NCBI GenBank assembly: GCA_013180625.2
Contig: SNVD02009837.1
Location: forward strand, 310,001 to 374,000
Source: Boswellia sacra
Lineage: Eukaryota > Streptophyta > Magnoliopsida > Sapindales > Burseraceae
Reading direction: 5' to 3'
Length of the DNA: 64,000 nt
Below the pieces are notes generated by a model that had not been told where the DNA came from, did no database searches, and saw only the letters and a program-made list of their open reading frames with translations. The stretch's first letter is position 1. Each line of letters begins with the position of its first letter. This document shows, piece after piece, positions 12,061 through 23,625 of this stretch. Both the position numbers and the translations under genes were made by a program.

Positions 12061-12771
12061 ACTCTCCATCGTCTATCTCGTGATAAAACCCGTTGGTTTT
12101 CATAGTTTTCATACACATCAAACCACAAAATTCACCTAATAATACTAGATTTATCCCTAAAAACACAGAATAAGTTCACAAATCCGACAGAAACTCAAAT
12201 GCCCAATTAAGATTTCCTAAAAACTGAATCAAATCTAACGAAAGAGAAAACAATCAAATAAATCACAAAAACAGATGAATAAACGTACCTAAGTGTCGAT
12301 TCTTGCCTCTCTCTGCGTCATCTTGCTTCTATCCTCAGAGGAGGCTCGTGTCGGTTTGCATTTCCAGCGGTGTCGAGGGGTTTCAGATATATTTGTCTGA
12401 AGAGGAAAATAGGGCTTTGGGAATAATTCGAAAGGTTAAGGGTATTTTTGTCTTTTTGTCAAGAAAGTGTTTATGGCATGAAAATTTTTCAGGATGTGTC
12501 CAAATTTCATTAAGAGCCTCTAATTGTGTCCATTTTTTTCAATTTTCACTTTTTTTTATTCTTAACTAAACACATTTATAGTAAGCATTATAAAGTGAAG
12601 TGAAAAAGAGAAGAAAATACTTGGATGAAAATATCGTAGGAAGCAAAAGGTGATCTTGTTCATATAATTAAGCATTTGTTATTTGTTAACAATATGTATA
12701 ATGGGAGCATGCATTTAGTTTAAAATATTATTTGTTAATAATCCTTTTATTTATACAATTTGTAAGAACAA

Positions 12772-13020
12772 GTGTTTTGGATTCATTTCCAAATGCATTT
12801 TATATTTTCGTTTCCAAAATTTGATGTCAACGATTCATTTCCAAACACATATCTTGTTTTTGTTTTCAAAATTTCAGTTCAAGAATTCATTTCCAAACAC
12901 ATATTCTTAAAACCATTTTCAAATTTGTATTTTACGAATTCATTTCCAAACGCATATTCTTTACTTAAAATACATTTTCTAAATCATAGAAATTCATTTT
13001 CCAAATCATTTTGGAAACAA
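12772..13020. repeat. Subterminal repeats of the Harbinger-like element
   Basis: About four diverged units carry TTCATTTCCAAACACATAT followed by T-rich spacer. They are the reverse complement of the tandem units at 41420-41640, showing family membership. Open frames across them arise from the repetition. Confidence 0.75.
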
Positions 13021-13049
13021 AAACACATAATTCAAAAAAGAACACAGTA

Positions 13050-14997
13050 TAAATGTTTAGAGAAACACAACAACTTTTCCTCTTTCTTTTTTTTGATGTT
13101 TAAGGACCAAAAAAGAAAATTATATATATTGAATGCATTCAACCGTCGGATGATGTGGGAAGTGATCTGCAGGTTGTGTTCTTTGGTCAGGATTTTAAAC
13201 AACTTCCGGGAGACCGAATAAGAGAAAAACTATATACCGCATAAGAGAAAAACTATATATATATATATATATATATATATGGGTAGAATTAACAACTCCT
13301 CAAAATTATATCTTTTTTTTTACATCAATTTATATTTGTTAGATTCACAAATATCAATATAAGTAAATATTAAGACAATCATTAAATACATCTAAAATGA
13401 ATAATAATTAAATTGAGCAATTAATAATCTTTTTCTTTCTCTTGTCTTTATATCCTTTCTCTCATATACTTTAGGTGTAATCTAAATTATTCCTTAAACA
13501 ATTTTGAAATAAAATAATCAATGGTAATATTATTCAATCAGTTTATGATTAAAATAATCAATGGAAATAAAATTAAGATAATAATAATATACATTTCCAT
13601 ACGGTGTTTGGAGCAATAATTTTTTTAATTTAAGATAATATTTATTTATTATTATTATCTCTAGCTTTGAGTGTTTTTGTTCTTGAGAACTCTTTGCTTG
13701 GCTATGTTAGTTAATGTTTGCATGGTGGCATTCATGGGCTTTTGGCGAATAAAAGTTAAAAATTAGTAAATGAGAGTATAGTTGGTAAATTGTTTTTGTT
13801 CGGTTGGAGGGCGAGTGATTGGAGGTGACGACATAAGTTGATGATAAGAAACTTTTTCTTTCTACTCTCTCTTTCTTCCAGTATAGTATACATATAACTC
13901 TTCTTTATAACTTAACTATAGATTAGTTTTCATAAAATTGTTTGATTTAAAAATGATTTAAAGATAGATGATGAAATAGACTAGGGTTTAAAATAGTTTT
14001 AATGTATGCTGATGGTATATAAAGTTATACTCATATTTAGGTTTTTATTTAGGGCTTTAATAGTGAATTAGTCTATAGATATTTTTGTAATAAAGTTTAT
14101 TTTAAAAATATGGGTGTTCAGAGTATTAACTTGGGTGCAAATACTCTTGCCCAATGTAAAATTAGGGGTAAAATATTACATTAATTTGATTACAAATTTA
14201 TTAATCAATTAATTTAAACATAAAAATAATTACAATGCATGAAACGATTATATGTAATAAATGGTACAAATCAACTTCAGGACTTTTTTTTATATGGTAA
14301 GAATGCATGAAACCGGCTAAATATATAACTTATTTACTTAATTTATTAAATATTTGTTGTAATTATACTATATTAATGTATAAAGAATTATCTTATACGT
14401 TAACTGAGAATAAATATGAAGTTACACTCTTCCCTATAAAATATATAATAAAGTAGCATTGAAGGTAAAATTGTCATTCTAGTAAATCTATGATTAAAGA
14501 TAAAATTATAAAGAGATGCTACTCTTATTTGTTCACACTCAATCTAACAAACTAGTGTGCCTAATGGCATGTGTTACATCCTCAAAAATTGTATAAATTT
14601 TTTGAAGATTGTGTATATTCCCTTGAAATCATAAAATTTTCTAAAAAACTGTATAAAAATCATTACATACACAAATTTTAAGTGAATCTACATAGCCCTC
14701 TAGGGCTTAATATTTACCATTAGAACATACGTTAAGACTACCTTTCAAATTTTGATCAGATTAACTCATCAGATACCAAAATATAAAGATCTTTTCAACA
14801 ATAAAGAATATATAATAAAAGAAATAATAATAATAACAGGATACAGCAGGAAGCAAACATACAAATTTATTCAATCATGAGTTTATAGTCTTTAATAATT
14901 AAAATTTGTAAACCGACAAAACCCTATCTAGAGAACTTAAACTAAAGAAAATGTGTATGTCAAAATTATGGATTCCTTGCCTAGTCGTCCCTCTTTA
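13050..14997. other. Intergenic AT-rich region with (AT)n
   Basis: Nothing coding was recognised. An (AT)n microsatellite lies at 13253-13280. The rest is low-complexity A/T sequence with small repeats of the kind common between plant genes. Confidence 0.5.
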
Positions 14998-16600
14998 TCA
15001 TGAGAAGAAGCCTTTAACTACACTGGAAAACCTGTAGTTCCGATAGTCTGTTTTCAAGCCATAGTTATCAACTGCAATCTTAGCTGCTGTAAACCCATTA
15101 CACATGACTTCACCAAAAATTGTTGTGTTTCCAAATGCAACTTTATATTCATCTATTAGATCTCGAACAAATCGATCTTGCTTTGAATTACTCAAGTTCT
15201 TAGATTAGTACTACTCCATCCATTCGTAACCCATCAATTGACAAATTCCTTCATGAACTTCTTGTGTAAGTTTACGTTGGATCTCTAAATTAGCTGCATG
15301 ACAAGGAAATGAGTAATTTATTGATGAAAAAAATTAAATTCAATGTTAAAATAATTTTATAATGAAACTACACCGTTTTTCGATATTAACTTATAGTCTA
15401 ATATTTTCGTTTAAAAAAAAAAATTCACATTCAAGTGTCAACCATGCATGAATCATCTCGGGCGCCAATGTTGCATCTATCGTAAACTTGCAGCATCATC
15501 CAATACAAGCAAAGTTTTGTCCTTATTAGTTAAAATAAAATATAAACAAAAATGTTTATCTATTAATTATCTTGATGGAGTATATGAAAATTACTCAGGA
15601 TTTCCAAATTGAAGTAAAATCGAAATCCTTGAAGTGCTTTACTTTTCTGCTTCGAAGACTTTTATATTGTTTTGGTCAAGTGAACTCCCTTCAATCTATT
15701 TTTGAGAAGGGAAATTAATAAAATATTAATCCCCTAATGCAAATAAATATTTATTACAAAAGTTTTTCGCTGAAGAATTTAAAGAAAAAATAATAATAAA
15801 AGATCCTACCGTCTTTATTGTTCCACCTCCAAGGAAGAAATCGGTTTCACCACAAATATCCCCAAATGGTCCAGTCTATAAATTTAGACAAATGAGAAAG
15901 AAATTAAATTAATTTTACATAATATAAATTAAAATACGAAATAATTGACAAATTAAGCCTTATTAGTAATATTTTGCTTACCTTAGGCTTCTGAATCTGA
16001 TAGGAATCGATCAAGAAAATTGGAATACTTTTATTGACCATAAGATTTAAATCTTCGTAGACTTTACGAGTCTTTGAAACAAGGTTTTGCAAACTACTAC
16101 TATCCATGATTGGCTTGGAGTACTTGTAGCACAGTGAGCATAATCTTCTACCATCATGCAGATTGATATAGGTCATATCTCTACCATCCGGTCGCTGTAC
16201 ATAATAAAAAAAAATCAAGTTATCAACAATAGTATTTATTAGAATTTAAAAAAGCATACCTTAAAAAAAACCAGATCAACAACAGAATACGTACCTTAAA
16301 ATAGCAACCCACACAGGGTACAGATGTGTTTACAGATGTTGGAGGATTGTACTTGCAATTCTATCCTATTAGGATTAGAGTTGTTTGCGCAAACGTAGGG
16401 GAATCTTTGTGATTCTATGCTTGAGAATTCATTCTACACGAAAAACAAACTAAAATGGTGCAGAGCAAGATTTAACCATTATAAAGTGATATATATTTAT
16501 CATTTTTGTAATAAAAGTATGGATTGTAAGATACATACTTGAGAGCTACTGTAAGGTGGCTATTTGCATAATTGTTGGAGGAGCCGGATCACTTACCTAC
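14998..16600 (-). pseudogene. DA1-related (DAR) ubiquitin-receptor/peptidase remnant
   Basis: Minus-strand exons match the LIM-like and C-terminal peptidase region of plant DA1 family proteins, ubiquitin-activated regulators of organ growth. Exon end at 16295 encodes VPCVGCYFK; exon 16194-15982 encodes DGRDMTYINLHDGRRLCSLC, then PIMD and IPIFLIDS; exon 15875-15810 follows with splice borders. Near 15510-15440 the protease motif appears as LAPEMIHAW, where the family has AHEMMHAW: the first His of HExxH is Pro. EVHEGICQLMGY (about 15275-15225) and FVRDLIDEYKVAFG (15185-15130) match the C-terminus, but two stop codons and a frame change separate them. The zinc site is damaged and the frame broken, so this is a pseudogene or at most a non-catalytic relative. 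N-terminal repeat exons probably belong to it (16545-18006). Confidence 0.75.
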
Positions 16601-18006
16601 ACAAGTAAACAACTATAGAAAATTTCATAACCTAAGAAAGTGAAATATACATTATAAATACATATATAATAATAACAACAACAATAAAATAGATTACTTG
16701 CTCAATATAAAATACAATAGTAGAGAATTTGCACAATCTTGTAAGGCTGCAAATTAATATTCACACATTTATCAGTTATCAAGCTAAATTTTGAGATTTG
16801 ATTATTCTAATTTGAGATTTGAAAAAGCAAATAATACCAATTTTAAAAAGGGTTGGGCCATATAAAACTCTATATGCATCCTACACACCCTTTTTTGAAA
16901 ACAAAAAAAGGAAAAAAATTACTAAATCACTAATAAAGAATTACTATTGAATCGTATCGATAATATAAGTTTATTAAAAAACATAGAAGAATATAATTTT
17001 ATCTTTAGATATATGCATTTTGCTTAGTTATAGGATCTAATTTTTAACCTCAAGAAAACATGTTTGAGGAGAACTCCTCGTATGCTTCGTCTTTTATAAT
17101 TGCCAAAATTGACACAATTTCATCTTATGGATTTAGCAAGCTTCAATATATAACTAGATATTTGGTAAGAGAGAAAATTTTCTTAATAATATATATTTGA
17201 AAGTAAAGGAAGAGAAGTCGATTGTCTAAGTATCATAATTTTTGGAATTATTATTCTTAAGAAATTCTAAATATTATTTTTTAGTCCTTGCATAAAATAT
17301 ACTCATTAGTTTCGTAATATAGAGATAGTTTATAGGATACATATTTTGGATCCCAATAGCTATTTGTATTTGCATAATTGTTGGAATAGCTACTTGTACT
17401 TGCATAATGGTAGCTATTTGCATATGCATAATTGTTGGCGTAGCTTGGAACATATCCCTACAATCAAGAATACACGATTTAAAATTTTGTACTATATATA
17501 TTGTGATCCCTAATTTTTTTTTTAGCATTGATTTTATGATGTCAAAAAAAGAAGTTTTTAAATAATTAACGGTATTTTCTCAATTAATTCCAGTTTTGAA
17601 AGTCACCTGGTATAAAACCCTTTTACATAACTTAGGCATTTAGACCTTGATTGTCCGAAATGAATAAATAATTGAAGCATCAAATAATATATAATGGAAA
17701 CCGATTGTCCAAGTATCATAATTTTTGGAGCTGTTATTCTTAAGAAAATATAAATATTATATTTAACTTTTCACAAAATATACTCAGTACTTTCTCAATA
17801 TTTACATAGATTATGAGATACATACTTGTTGATCCCAGTAGCTATTTTCATTTGCATAATTATTGGAGTAGCTACTTGCATTTGCATAATTGTTGGAGTA
17901 GCAACTTGAATTTGCATAATTCTTGGAGTAGATATTTAAATTTTCATAATTTTGGAGTAGCTACTTGCATCTGCATAATTGTTGGAGTAGCCTGCAATAG
18001 ATCCCT
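16545..18006 (-). pseudogene. Repeat-rich N-terminal exons upstream of the DAR remnant
   Basis: On the minus strand, segments at about 16600-16545, 17465-17340 and 18005-17830 encode iterations of a short unit of the type SYSNNYAN/ANSY, rich in Tyr, Asn and Ser. The segment at 17465-17340 is fully open; that at 18005-17830 changes frame within the repeats. They precede the DA1-like exons and could be a low-complexity N-terminus. This is inference from position and orientation. A TC/CA-type ORF reading of the same repeats in another frame (TIMQMQVA) is a shadow. Confidence 0.5.
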
Positions 18007-18145
18007 ACAATTAAGAAAACACATTTTAATTTTCATACTCCATCTATACAATGTATCTTATTTTCGTGAATTGTTGGATAATCCTAGTTCTTCTCCTAAA
18101 TGTTACTCCTAAAATTAAGAATACAAAATTATTGGATCTAATATA

Positions 18146-18170
18146 ACAACAACAACAACAACAACAATAA
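18146..18170. repeat. (AAC)n microsatellite
   Basis: A short run of AAC trinucleotides inside the duplicated intron-like sequence. Confidence 0.8.
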
Positions 18171-18782
18171 AGAAAACAGAATTTAAAATTTCATATTCTA
18201 TATATACTAATTTTTTTTAGTATCAATTTTATGATGTGGAAAAAGAAATTTTAAATAATTAACAGTATTTTTTTACACAATCATTACTTTAATAGATATT
18301 TTGATTTCAATAATGCTAAGTATACAATTAAATTATTATAGAATTTGACATGGCACAAATTTACTAGATGAGTTGGTCCCATTTTATTTATTAAAAATTA
18401 GTTAATTTATTTTTTATTTATACCCATCTAATAAATTTGTACCATGTCAAGTTGTATGTGTTAGGTTATACAACTTAGTTGCATACCTAGCATTACTCTT
18501 TTGATTTAATATAATCTATGAGGCAATATGTACTTTATATTTATAATTATGTACAAAACAGTAAAAATTATCAACGTAAATTCTTGTTAAAATTATGACA
18601 GCAATAGCAAAAGTTGGCAAAATATCAAGGTAAACAAATTAAACGAGAGCATTTCTAAACTACTTCACAACCCTTAAAACCCTTTTGCATAACCCAGAAT
18701 TCCGACCTGCACTGTCCTAAATGAACCATCAAAGTCGATTGTCTAAGTATAATAATTTTTGGAACTGTTATTCTTAAGAATA

Positions 18783-18812
18783 CGCGCGCGCACGCACGCA
18801 CGCACGCACGCA
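18783..18812. repeat. (CGCA)n microsatellite
   Basis: CG followed by repeated CGCA tetranucleotides inserted in the third copy of the DAR-linked repeat unit. Confidence 0.9.
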
Positions 18813-18957
18813 CATATACACATATATCTACCCTCTATAAAATATACTCATTAATTTCATATATAATATATAAATAGATTATGAGATACCATACTTATTA
18901 ATCCCAACAGCTAAGTATAAAACATTTTCCATTAAAGTTGTTCTGGTCATTTGTGCA

Positions 18958-18998
18958 TGTGGTTGCAATTCTCTCTCTCTCTCTCTCTCTATATATAC

Positions 18999-19062
<64 letters not shown>

Positions 19063-19308
19063 GTGTCTATTATATATATAGTATATGTATGTATGTATAT
19101 ATAGTACCACACTAGCTAGATTTTACCGATTCCTTTTACTATGCAATTCCTTCGTCAAGCTTTCATGCTTAATATTCATGACATGACAAACAACCACTCA
19201 GTTTCAAAGCCTACTTTAATTAGCTTATTCTATAATTAATAATATGTGACGCCTTCTTTTGCTTTCTTGTATGAAAGATTGAGTTGATCCCTCTCATAAA
19301 TTTAAAAA
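18958..19308. repeat. Duplicated segment copy B with CACTA empty site
   Basis: Homologous to 3904-4037 plus 9009-9111. At 19202-19220 TTTCAAAGC runs straight into CTACTTTAATTAGC, with a single AGC (19208-19210) where the occupied copy has the CACTA element flanked by AGC twice. Copy B has expanded TC and GT microsatellites (18970-19054) near its left edge. Confidence 0.85.
19011..19054. repeat. (GT)n microsatellite
   Basis: About 22 uninterrupted GT units flanked by AT and GTAT tracts. Open frames on the minus strand here (His/Thr repeats) are artefacts. Confidence 0.95.
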
Positions 19309-19309
19309 A

Positions 19310-19485
19310 TGAATAATATATTTAAATAACAAGTTAAAAATGTTGAAAACAAGGGATGAATAAAACTTATTTTATTGCAAACTTTTGTTAAAAATTACAA
19401 GAGAACTTGTAAGGCAAGGACTCCCTCTTTTTTCACCGATGCCTTTCTTTTGAATACAAGACTCCTTATATAGACTTAGTCAAAA
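19310..19485 (-). repeat. Inverted copy of viral promoter/leader
   Basis: This is the reverse complement of about 22707-22890, including the TATATA-type box (CTTATATAGACTTAGT near 19469-19484) and the AAGGCAAGGACT block. It abuts the pol region directly, so the insertion is either a concatemer joined in opposite orientation or was rearranged after integration. Confidence 0.85.
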
Positions 19486-19559
19486 CATCATCTTAGGTAC
19501 TCCGTTTTTAAGACAAATATATTCATTTAAAGTTGATAGTCAAAGAATTCATATTGAAA

Positions 19560-21177
19560 TTATGGAAACAAAAATAAGTTTTAAATTTTTATCACCAACA
19601 GACACTAAAGAAATTCATTTACTACAACAAAATATAATTACTAAACAAATTAATTTAATAATTAATAAACAACAACATATTAATTATTTATAAAAAGAAA
19701 TTAAATATAAAAGAATTGAGGAACAATTAGAAAAACCTAATATTAAGGATGATATAAAAGAAATTGAAAATAAATTTAGAAAAGAAGTATGCTCAGATTT
19801 GCCTAATCAATTTTAGGATAGGAAAAAACATATAGTTACTTTACCATATATTAAAGTTTTTAATGAAAAAAAAATTCCAACAAAAGCTAGACCAATTCAA
19901 ATGAATCAAGAATTATTACAATATTGCCAAGAACAAATACAGGATTTATTAAAAAAAGAAATTAATAAGAGAATCAAAATCACCTTGGAGTTGTGCAGCA
20001 TTTTATGTTAATAAAAAAGCTGAATTAGAAAGAGAAGTTCCAAGATTAGTAATCAATTACAAACCTTTAAATAAAGTATTACAATGGATTAGGTACCCTA
20101 TTCCTAATAAACGAGATTTAGTTAAAAGACTTTATGATGCAATATTATTTTCAAAATTTGATATGAAAAGTGGATTTTGGCAAGTTCAAATTGTAGAACA
20201 AGATAAATATAAAACAACTTTTACGGTTCCATTTGGGTATTATGAATGGAATGTAATGCTATTTGGATTAAAAAATACTTCATCTGAGTTTCAACATATT
20301 ATAAATGAGATATTCAACCTTTATACAAAATTTATTATTGTATATATAGGTGATATATTAATCTTTTTTGAAGTAATAAAACAACATTTTAAATATTTAA
20401 AAACATTCTTTTATGTAGTCAAGAAGAATGGTTTAGTAATTTTTGCTCCCAAAATGAAATTATTTCAAACAAAAATAAGATTTTTAGGATATGACATATA
20501 TCAAGAAGCAATAAAATCTATTCAAAGAGTAATAGAATTTGCTGACAAATTTTCAGATGAAATTAAAAAAAAAAATCAATTACAATGATTCTTAGGATCT
20601 TCAAATTATGTCTCAGATTTCTTTCCAAGTCTTAGAAAACTATGCAAACCTTTAATCCAAAGACTTCAAAAGAATCCTTTGCCTTGGACAGATGAACATA
20701 CTAGGATAGTCGAAATCTTAAAAGAAAATGTCAAAACACTTTCTTGCTTAGGAATTCCACATCTTGATGCATTTATGATTGTAGAAATAGATGCTTCTGA
20801 AATAGCATATAGAGGTATTCTTAAGCAAAAATTACCAAAATCAAATAAACAAGATTTAGTTAGGTATCGTTTAGATTATGACTCGGACCACAAAAAAGTT
20901 ATTCAACTATTAAAAAAGAAATTTTATCAATTATTTTATGTATTACAAAATTTCAAGATGATTTATTCAACAAAACATTTTTACTCCGTATTGATTGTAA
21001 AGATGCAAAAGAAGTTTTACAAAAAGATGTTAAAAATTTAGTTTCTAAACAAATTTTTGCAAGATAGCAAGCAATTTTATCTGTATTTGATTTTGAAATT
21101 GAATTTATTAAAGAAGAAAATAATTCTATTCCACATTTCTTGATAAGAGAATTTTTACAGGACAAAATCAAAGATTG
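19560..21177 (+). pseudogene. Caulimovirid reverse transcriptase-RNase H, broken
   Basis: The strongest part (20163-20588) contains the reverse transcriptase hallmarks FDMKSGFWQ and VPFGYYEWNVM and a catalytic box written YIGD, where the family has YIDD. Upstream, the N-terminal RT part is readable only after a frame change near 19965-19975. Downstream, the RNase H part changes frame around 20890 and has an in-frame stop at 21066-21068 where a Trp would be expected. Another stop follows the RT at 20586-20588. The enzyme would have copied pregenomic RNA into viral DNA; this copy cannot. A protease domain was not recognised. Confidence 0.85.
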
Positions 21178-21240
21178 AAATACTTGATGAGAATAGTCAA
21201 AATATCAGACAAAAAGATTATGAAGTCTAGTGATTACATC

Positions 21241-22430
21241 ATGGCAAAAACTAATCAGTCTATTCAAGTTGCAGGTGTGGGCAAAGTCCCCATTGTAAAC
21301 ACTTATTCAGTTTTAGTTGAATATCCTTCTTTGTCATTTTCTCAAACTATAGTTGGGTCATCTACCTAACTAGGCACTCCATTAGCAATTAGGTCATCTA
21401 CCCGGGTAGGTTCGTCTATTGAAAAGTCCAATTATATAACCAAGAGTCAACGTCAACATCTCCAAATTACTCAGTATACCAAGCCAATTTCTTTAATTGA
21501 ATTAAAAACCCTTACCCAAAGATTATTCTCTCCAGATTGTCAATATATTACGGATAATCCGTTGAAAAATCATCAATTTTATGAGTTGATTCTAGTTGCT
21601 ATTGATAGCATAGAAATAGTCCATCATAAAGATCCCAAAAATACTAACCAAATTTCTTATGCAACCTATAAAATAAAGAAAGACAAAACCCTAGAGAATT
21701 TGGTACCCAATCCATTTGGACCAATGTTTCTTTCCCAATTCCTTATGAACCAAATGGTTATAATTATAGATTATCAAAAAGCTTGGTTTAATATAATTTG
21801 TCTTAGAACATTTGATCATTCTTGGCTTATCCATTTTGATACTAGGTGTCAAAAGTTTTATCCATCTTGGTTCTAAGAATGGTGGTATTATTTAGGACAT
21901 AATCTAGCAATTTATCCATAACAGATTAATCAATATCATTTCCTTACTACAGAAAACATGCTAATGTCCCATACCAACCTTTTATCCAACAAATCAATTT
22001 CCATATACATTTTCAAATTCCCTGGATTTTATCCTGGTCATATACTATTGAGTCATATTATTCAAATTGCTATTTATCACTAGTTACAGAATTTAGAATT
22101 AAGTGGTGGGATAAGTATGATATTTCAATATGTTCAGTTCAAAATATTTAGCAATGGATCAAGTCTGATAAAAAGCCTATTCAATCTCGGACCAAGCCCA
22201 AAGAGAAATAAATCAAGACCAATACTCCATCAAAGATAGAAGTCCAAGCACATGACAAGTCAACATCATCAAAAAGTTCCAAGAAGAAGAAGTCAAAAAG
22301 TGAACAGCTCAAGCAATTAATGGCGCTTATTCAATAGATTTCAGACAGCTCAGCTTACAGTACTCTAGAAAATCCAAATGAAGATCCTTTTAGTGGACCA
22401 CTTTTCCAAGATCCTTATGATCTGTAAGCA
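21241..22430 (+). pseudogene. Caulimovirid downstream ORF, unknown function, broken
   Basis: One reading frame from an ATG at 21241 stays protein-like for nearly 1.2 kb but is interrupted by several stops (for example 21367-21369 and 21874-21876). It ends in a Lys/Ser-rich stretch near 22200-22320. In caulimoviruses the ORF at this position after pol encodes a translation transactivator; in other genera it is of unknown function. I see no motif that decides between these. Confidence 0.5.
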
Positions 22431-22727
22431 ATAAAGTCAAGTATATCCAACTCATATCCAACTCACTTTCTAGACGGACGATGAAAAAGTAAAGTAATCA
22501 AGCTTATCTCATGCCAAACGAAGACAAATAAGAATGTCAACGTTTCTTTGATGTATATTCAAACTTTTCAAGAATAGTATAAAAGTAAATATTATTAAAT
22601 CAAATTGTCAAGAATCATAATTAATGTATTTTACATGTGTTATAGTCATGTGTGTAATAGTCAAAGATATTTGAAGAATGTAATTATTATAGTGGATTTC
22701 AAAAGTTTTGAAGTCCATCACTAAGTC

Positions 22728-22734
22728 TATATAA
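22728..22734 (+). promoter_or_regulatory. Viral pregenomic promoter TATA box
   Basis: TATATAA lies within TCTATATAAGGAGTC in the intergenic region between the downstream ORF and the primer-binding site, where a pararetroviral pregenomic promoter is expected. The inverted copy at 19310-19485 repeats it on the opposite strand. Confidence 0.6.
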
Positions 22735-22794
22735 GGAGTCTTGTATTCAAAAGAAAGGCATCGGCTAAAAAGAGGAAGTCCTTGCCTTACAAGT

Positions 22795-23150
22795 TCTCTT
22801 GTAATATTCAACAAAATTTTTTTATAAAGTAAGTTTTATTCATCCCTTGTTTTCAACATTTTTAACTTGTTATTTAAATTATTCATTTTACTTATATATT
22901 TCTCAATAATCATTACTTTTCAATATTTCTTATATTGTTTCTTGTTTTTACCGATCCTGCTTTAACAAATGATCTCTTGTAATTTTCAACAAAAGTTTGC
23001 AATAGAGTAAGTTTTATTCATCCCTTGCTTTCAACGTTTTCAACTTGTTATTTAAATTATTCATTTTACTTGTATTTTTTTTCTCAATAATCATTACTTT
23101 TCAATATTTCTTATATTGTTTCTTGTTTTTATCGATCATGCTTTCTCAAA
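22795..23150. repeat. 178-bp tandem duplication in viral leader
   Basis: Two adjacent copies (22795-22972 and 22973-23150) each run from TCTCTTGTAAT through GTAAGTTTTATTCATCCCTT to TTTCTTGTTTTTA. They differ at scattered positions. Copy 2 runs directly into the primer-binding site. Confidence 0.85.
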
Positions 23151-23164
23151 TGTTATCAAAGCCA
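23151..23164 (+). other. Degenerate tRNA-Met primer-binding site
   Basis: TGTTATCAAAGCCA differs at two positions from the TGGTATCAGAGCCA site complementary to initiator tRNA-Met used by Caulimoviridae. Its place just before the first ORF fits the start of the viral genome map. Confidence 0.75.
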
Positions 23165-23188
23165 TTAGGATAATAAAACTCTAAATAA

Positions 23189-23392
23189 ATGACAGAGAAA
23201 GGTGAATTAAGAGAACATATTAGAAGACATAGAATTGATTATAAAAACATACAAAATTTCCTTAAAAACAACTGGTATGATATATTATGTGAAGATAGAT
23301 TAGATTTAATGATAGAATTAGATTGGCTCAAAGATTATATTTTAGATTTGGAAACATACTATTGGACGCTTTGTGAAAGAGGTAGAATTTAG
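23189..23392 (+). pseudogene. Small caulimovirid ORF after the primer site
   Basis: A 67-codon frame rich in charged residues (starts MTEKGELREHIRRHRID) follows the primer site. Comparison with the second copy at the right edge of the window shows that the terminal TAG here corresponds to a Trp codon there, so this ORF is shortened by a nonsense change. Function unknown. It resembles in size and position the short first ORFs of several caulimovirid genera. Confidence 0.5.
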
Positions 23393-23625
23393 AGAAACTC
23401 TAATTATAGATATCATTCTAGAATTATTAGTAAAGGAAAATTTTAGTAAATAAGATTTGAAGGATAGGGCTAGGTAGCAGTGAGAGCTATGTATATGTTG
23501 GTAAGCCAGGTGTTCCTGGTAGCTAGGAGATAGCGTGAGATCAATGGTAAGCCTTAGGTGTTCCCGTAGCCTTCCTGTCCTAAGAAGATTGTGTGCTAAA
23601 ATTTGAAGTTATTAATAATTCGAAA

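Larger units (their letters stand above)
10480..13049. mobile_element. Harbinger-like non-autonomous DNA element
   Basis: The left end reads GGCTGTGTTCTTTTTTG and the right end, reverse-complemented, TACTGTGTTCTTTTTTG, so 15 of 17 bases match. TAA flanks both ends (10477-10479 and 13050-13052), matching the 3-bp target duplication of PIF/Harbinger elements. The right subterminal part (12770-13020) has repeats around TTCATTTCCAAACACATAT, found in reverse complement in the fragment at 41329-41682. The middle contains several CG-rich blocks built from CGAGTGTCGG words. No transposase is visible. Superfamily assignment is an inference from the TSD and end shape. Confidence 0.6.
17217..18915. repeat. 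Three related exon-intron units (about 250 bp core)
   Basis: Three copies begin with GATTGTCTAAGTAT and TAATTTTTGGAA, followed by TTCTTAAGAA and AAAATATACTCA: 17217-17465, 17700-18006 and 18734-18915. Copies one and two end in the NNYAN repeat exon. The third has lost that part and gained a (CGCA)n tract. Copies two and three also share upstream CCCTTTTRCATAAC and ATGAA blocks, so the repeated segment extends beyond the core. Confidence 0.75.

Noticed and set aside
18879..19112. Two overlapping minus-strand ORFs of His/Thr/Tyr repeats
   Set aside because: They are translations of the (GT)n and (AT)n microsatellites; no coding signal.
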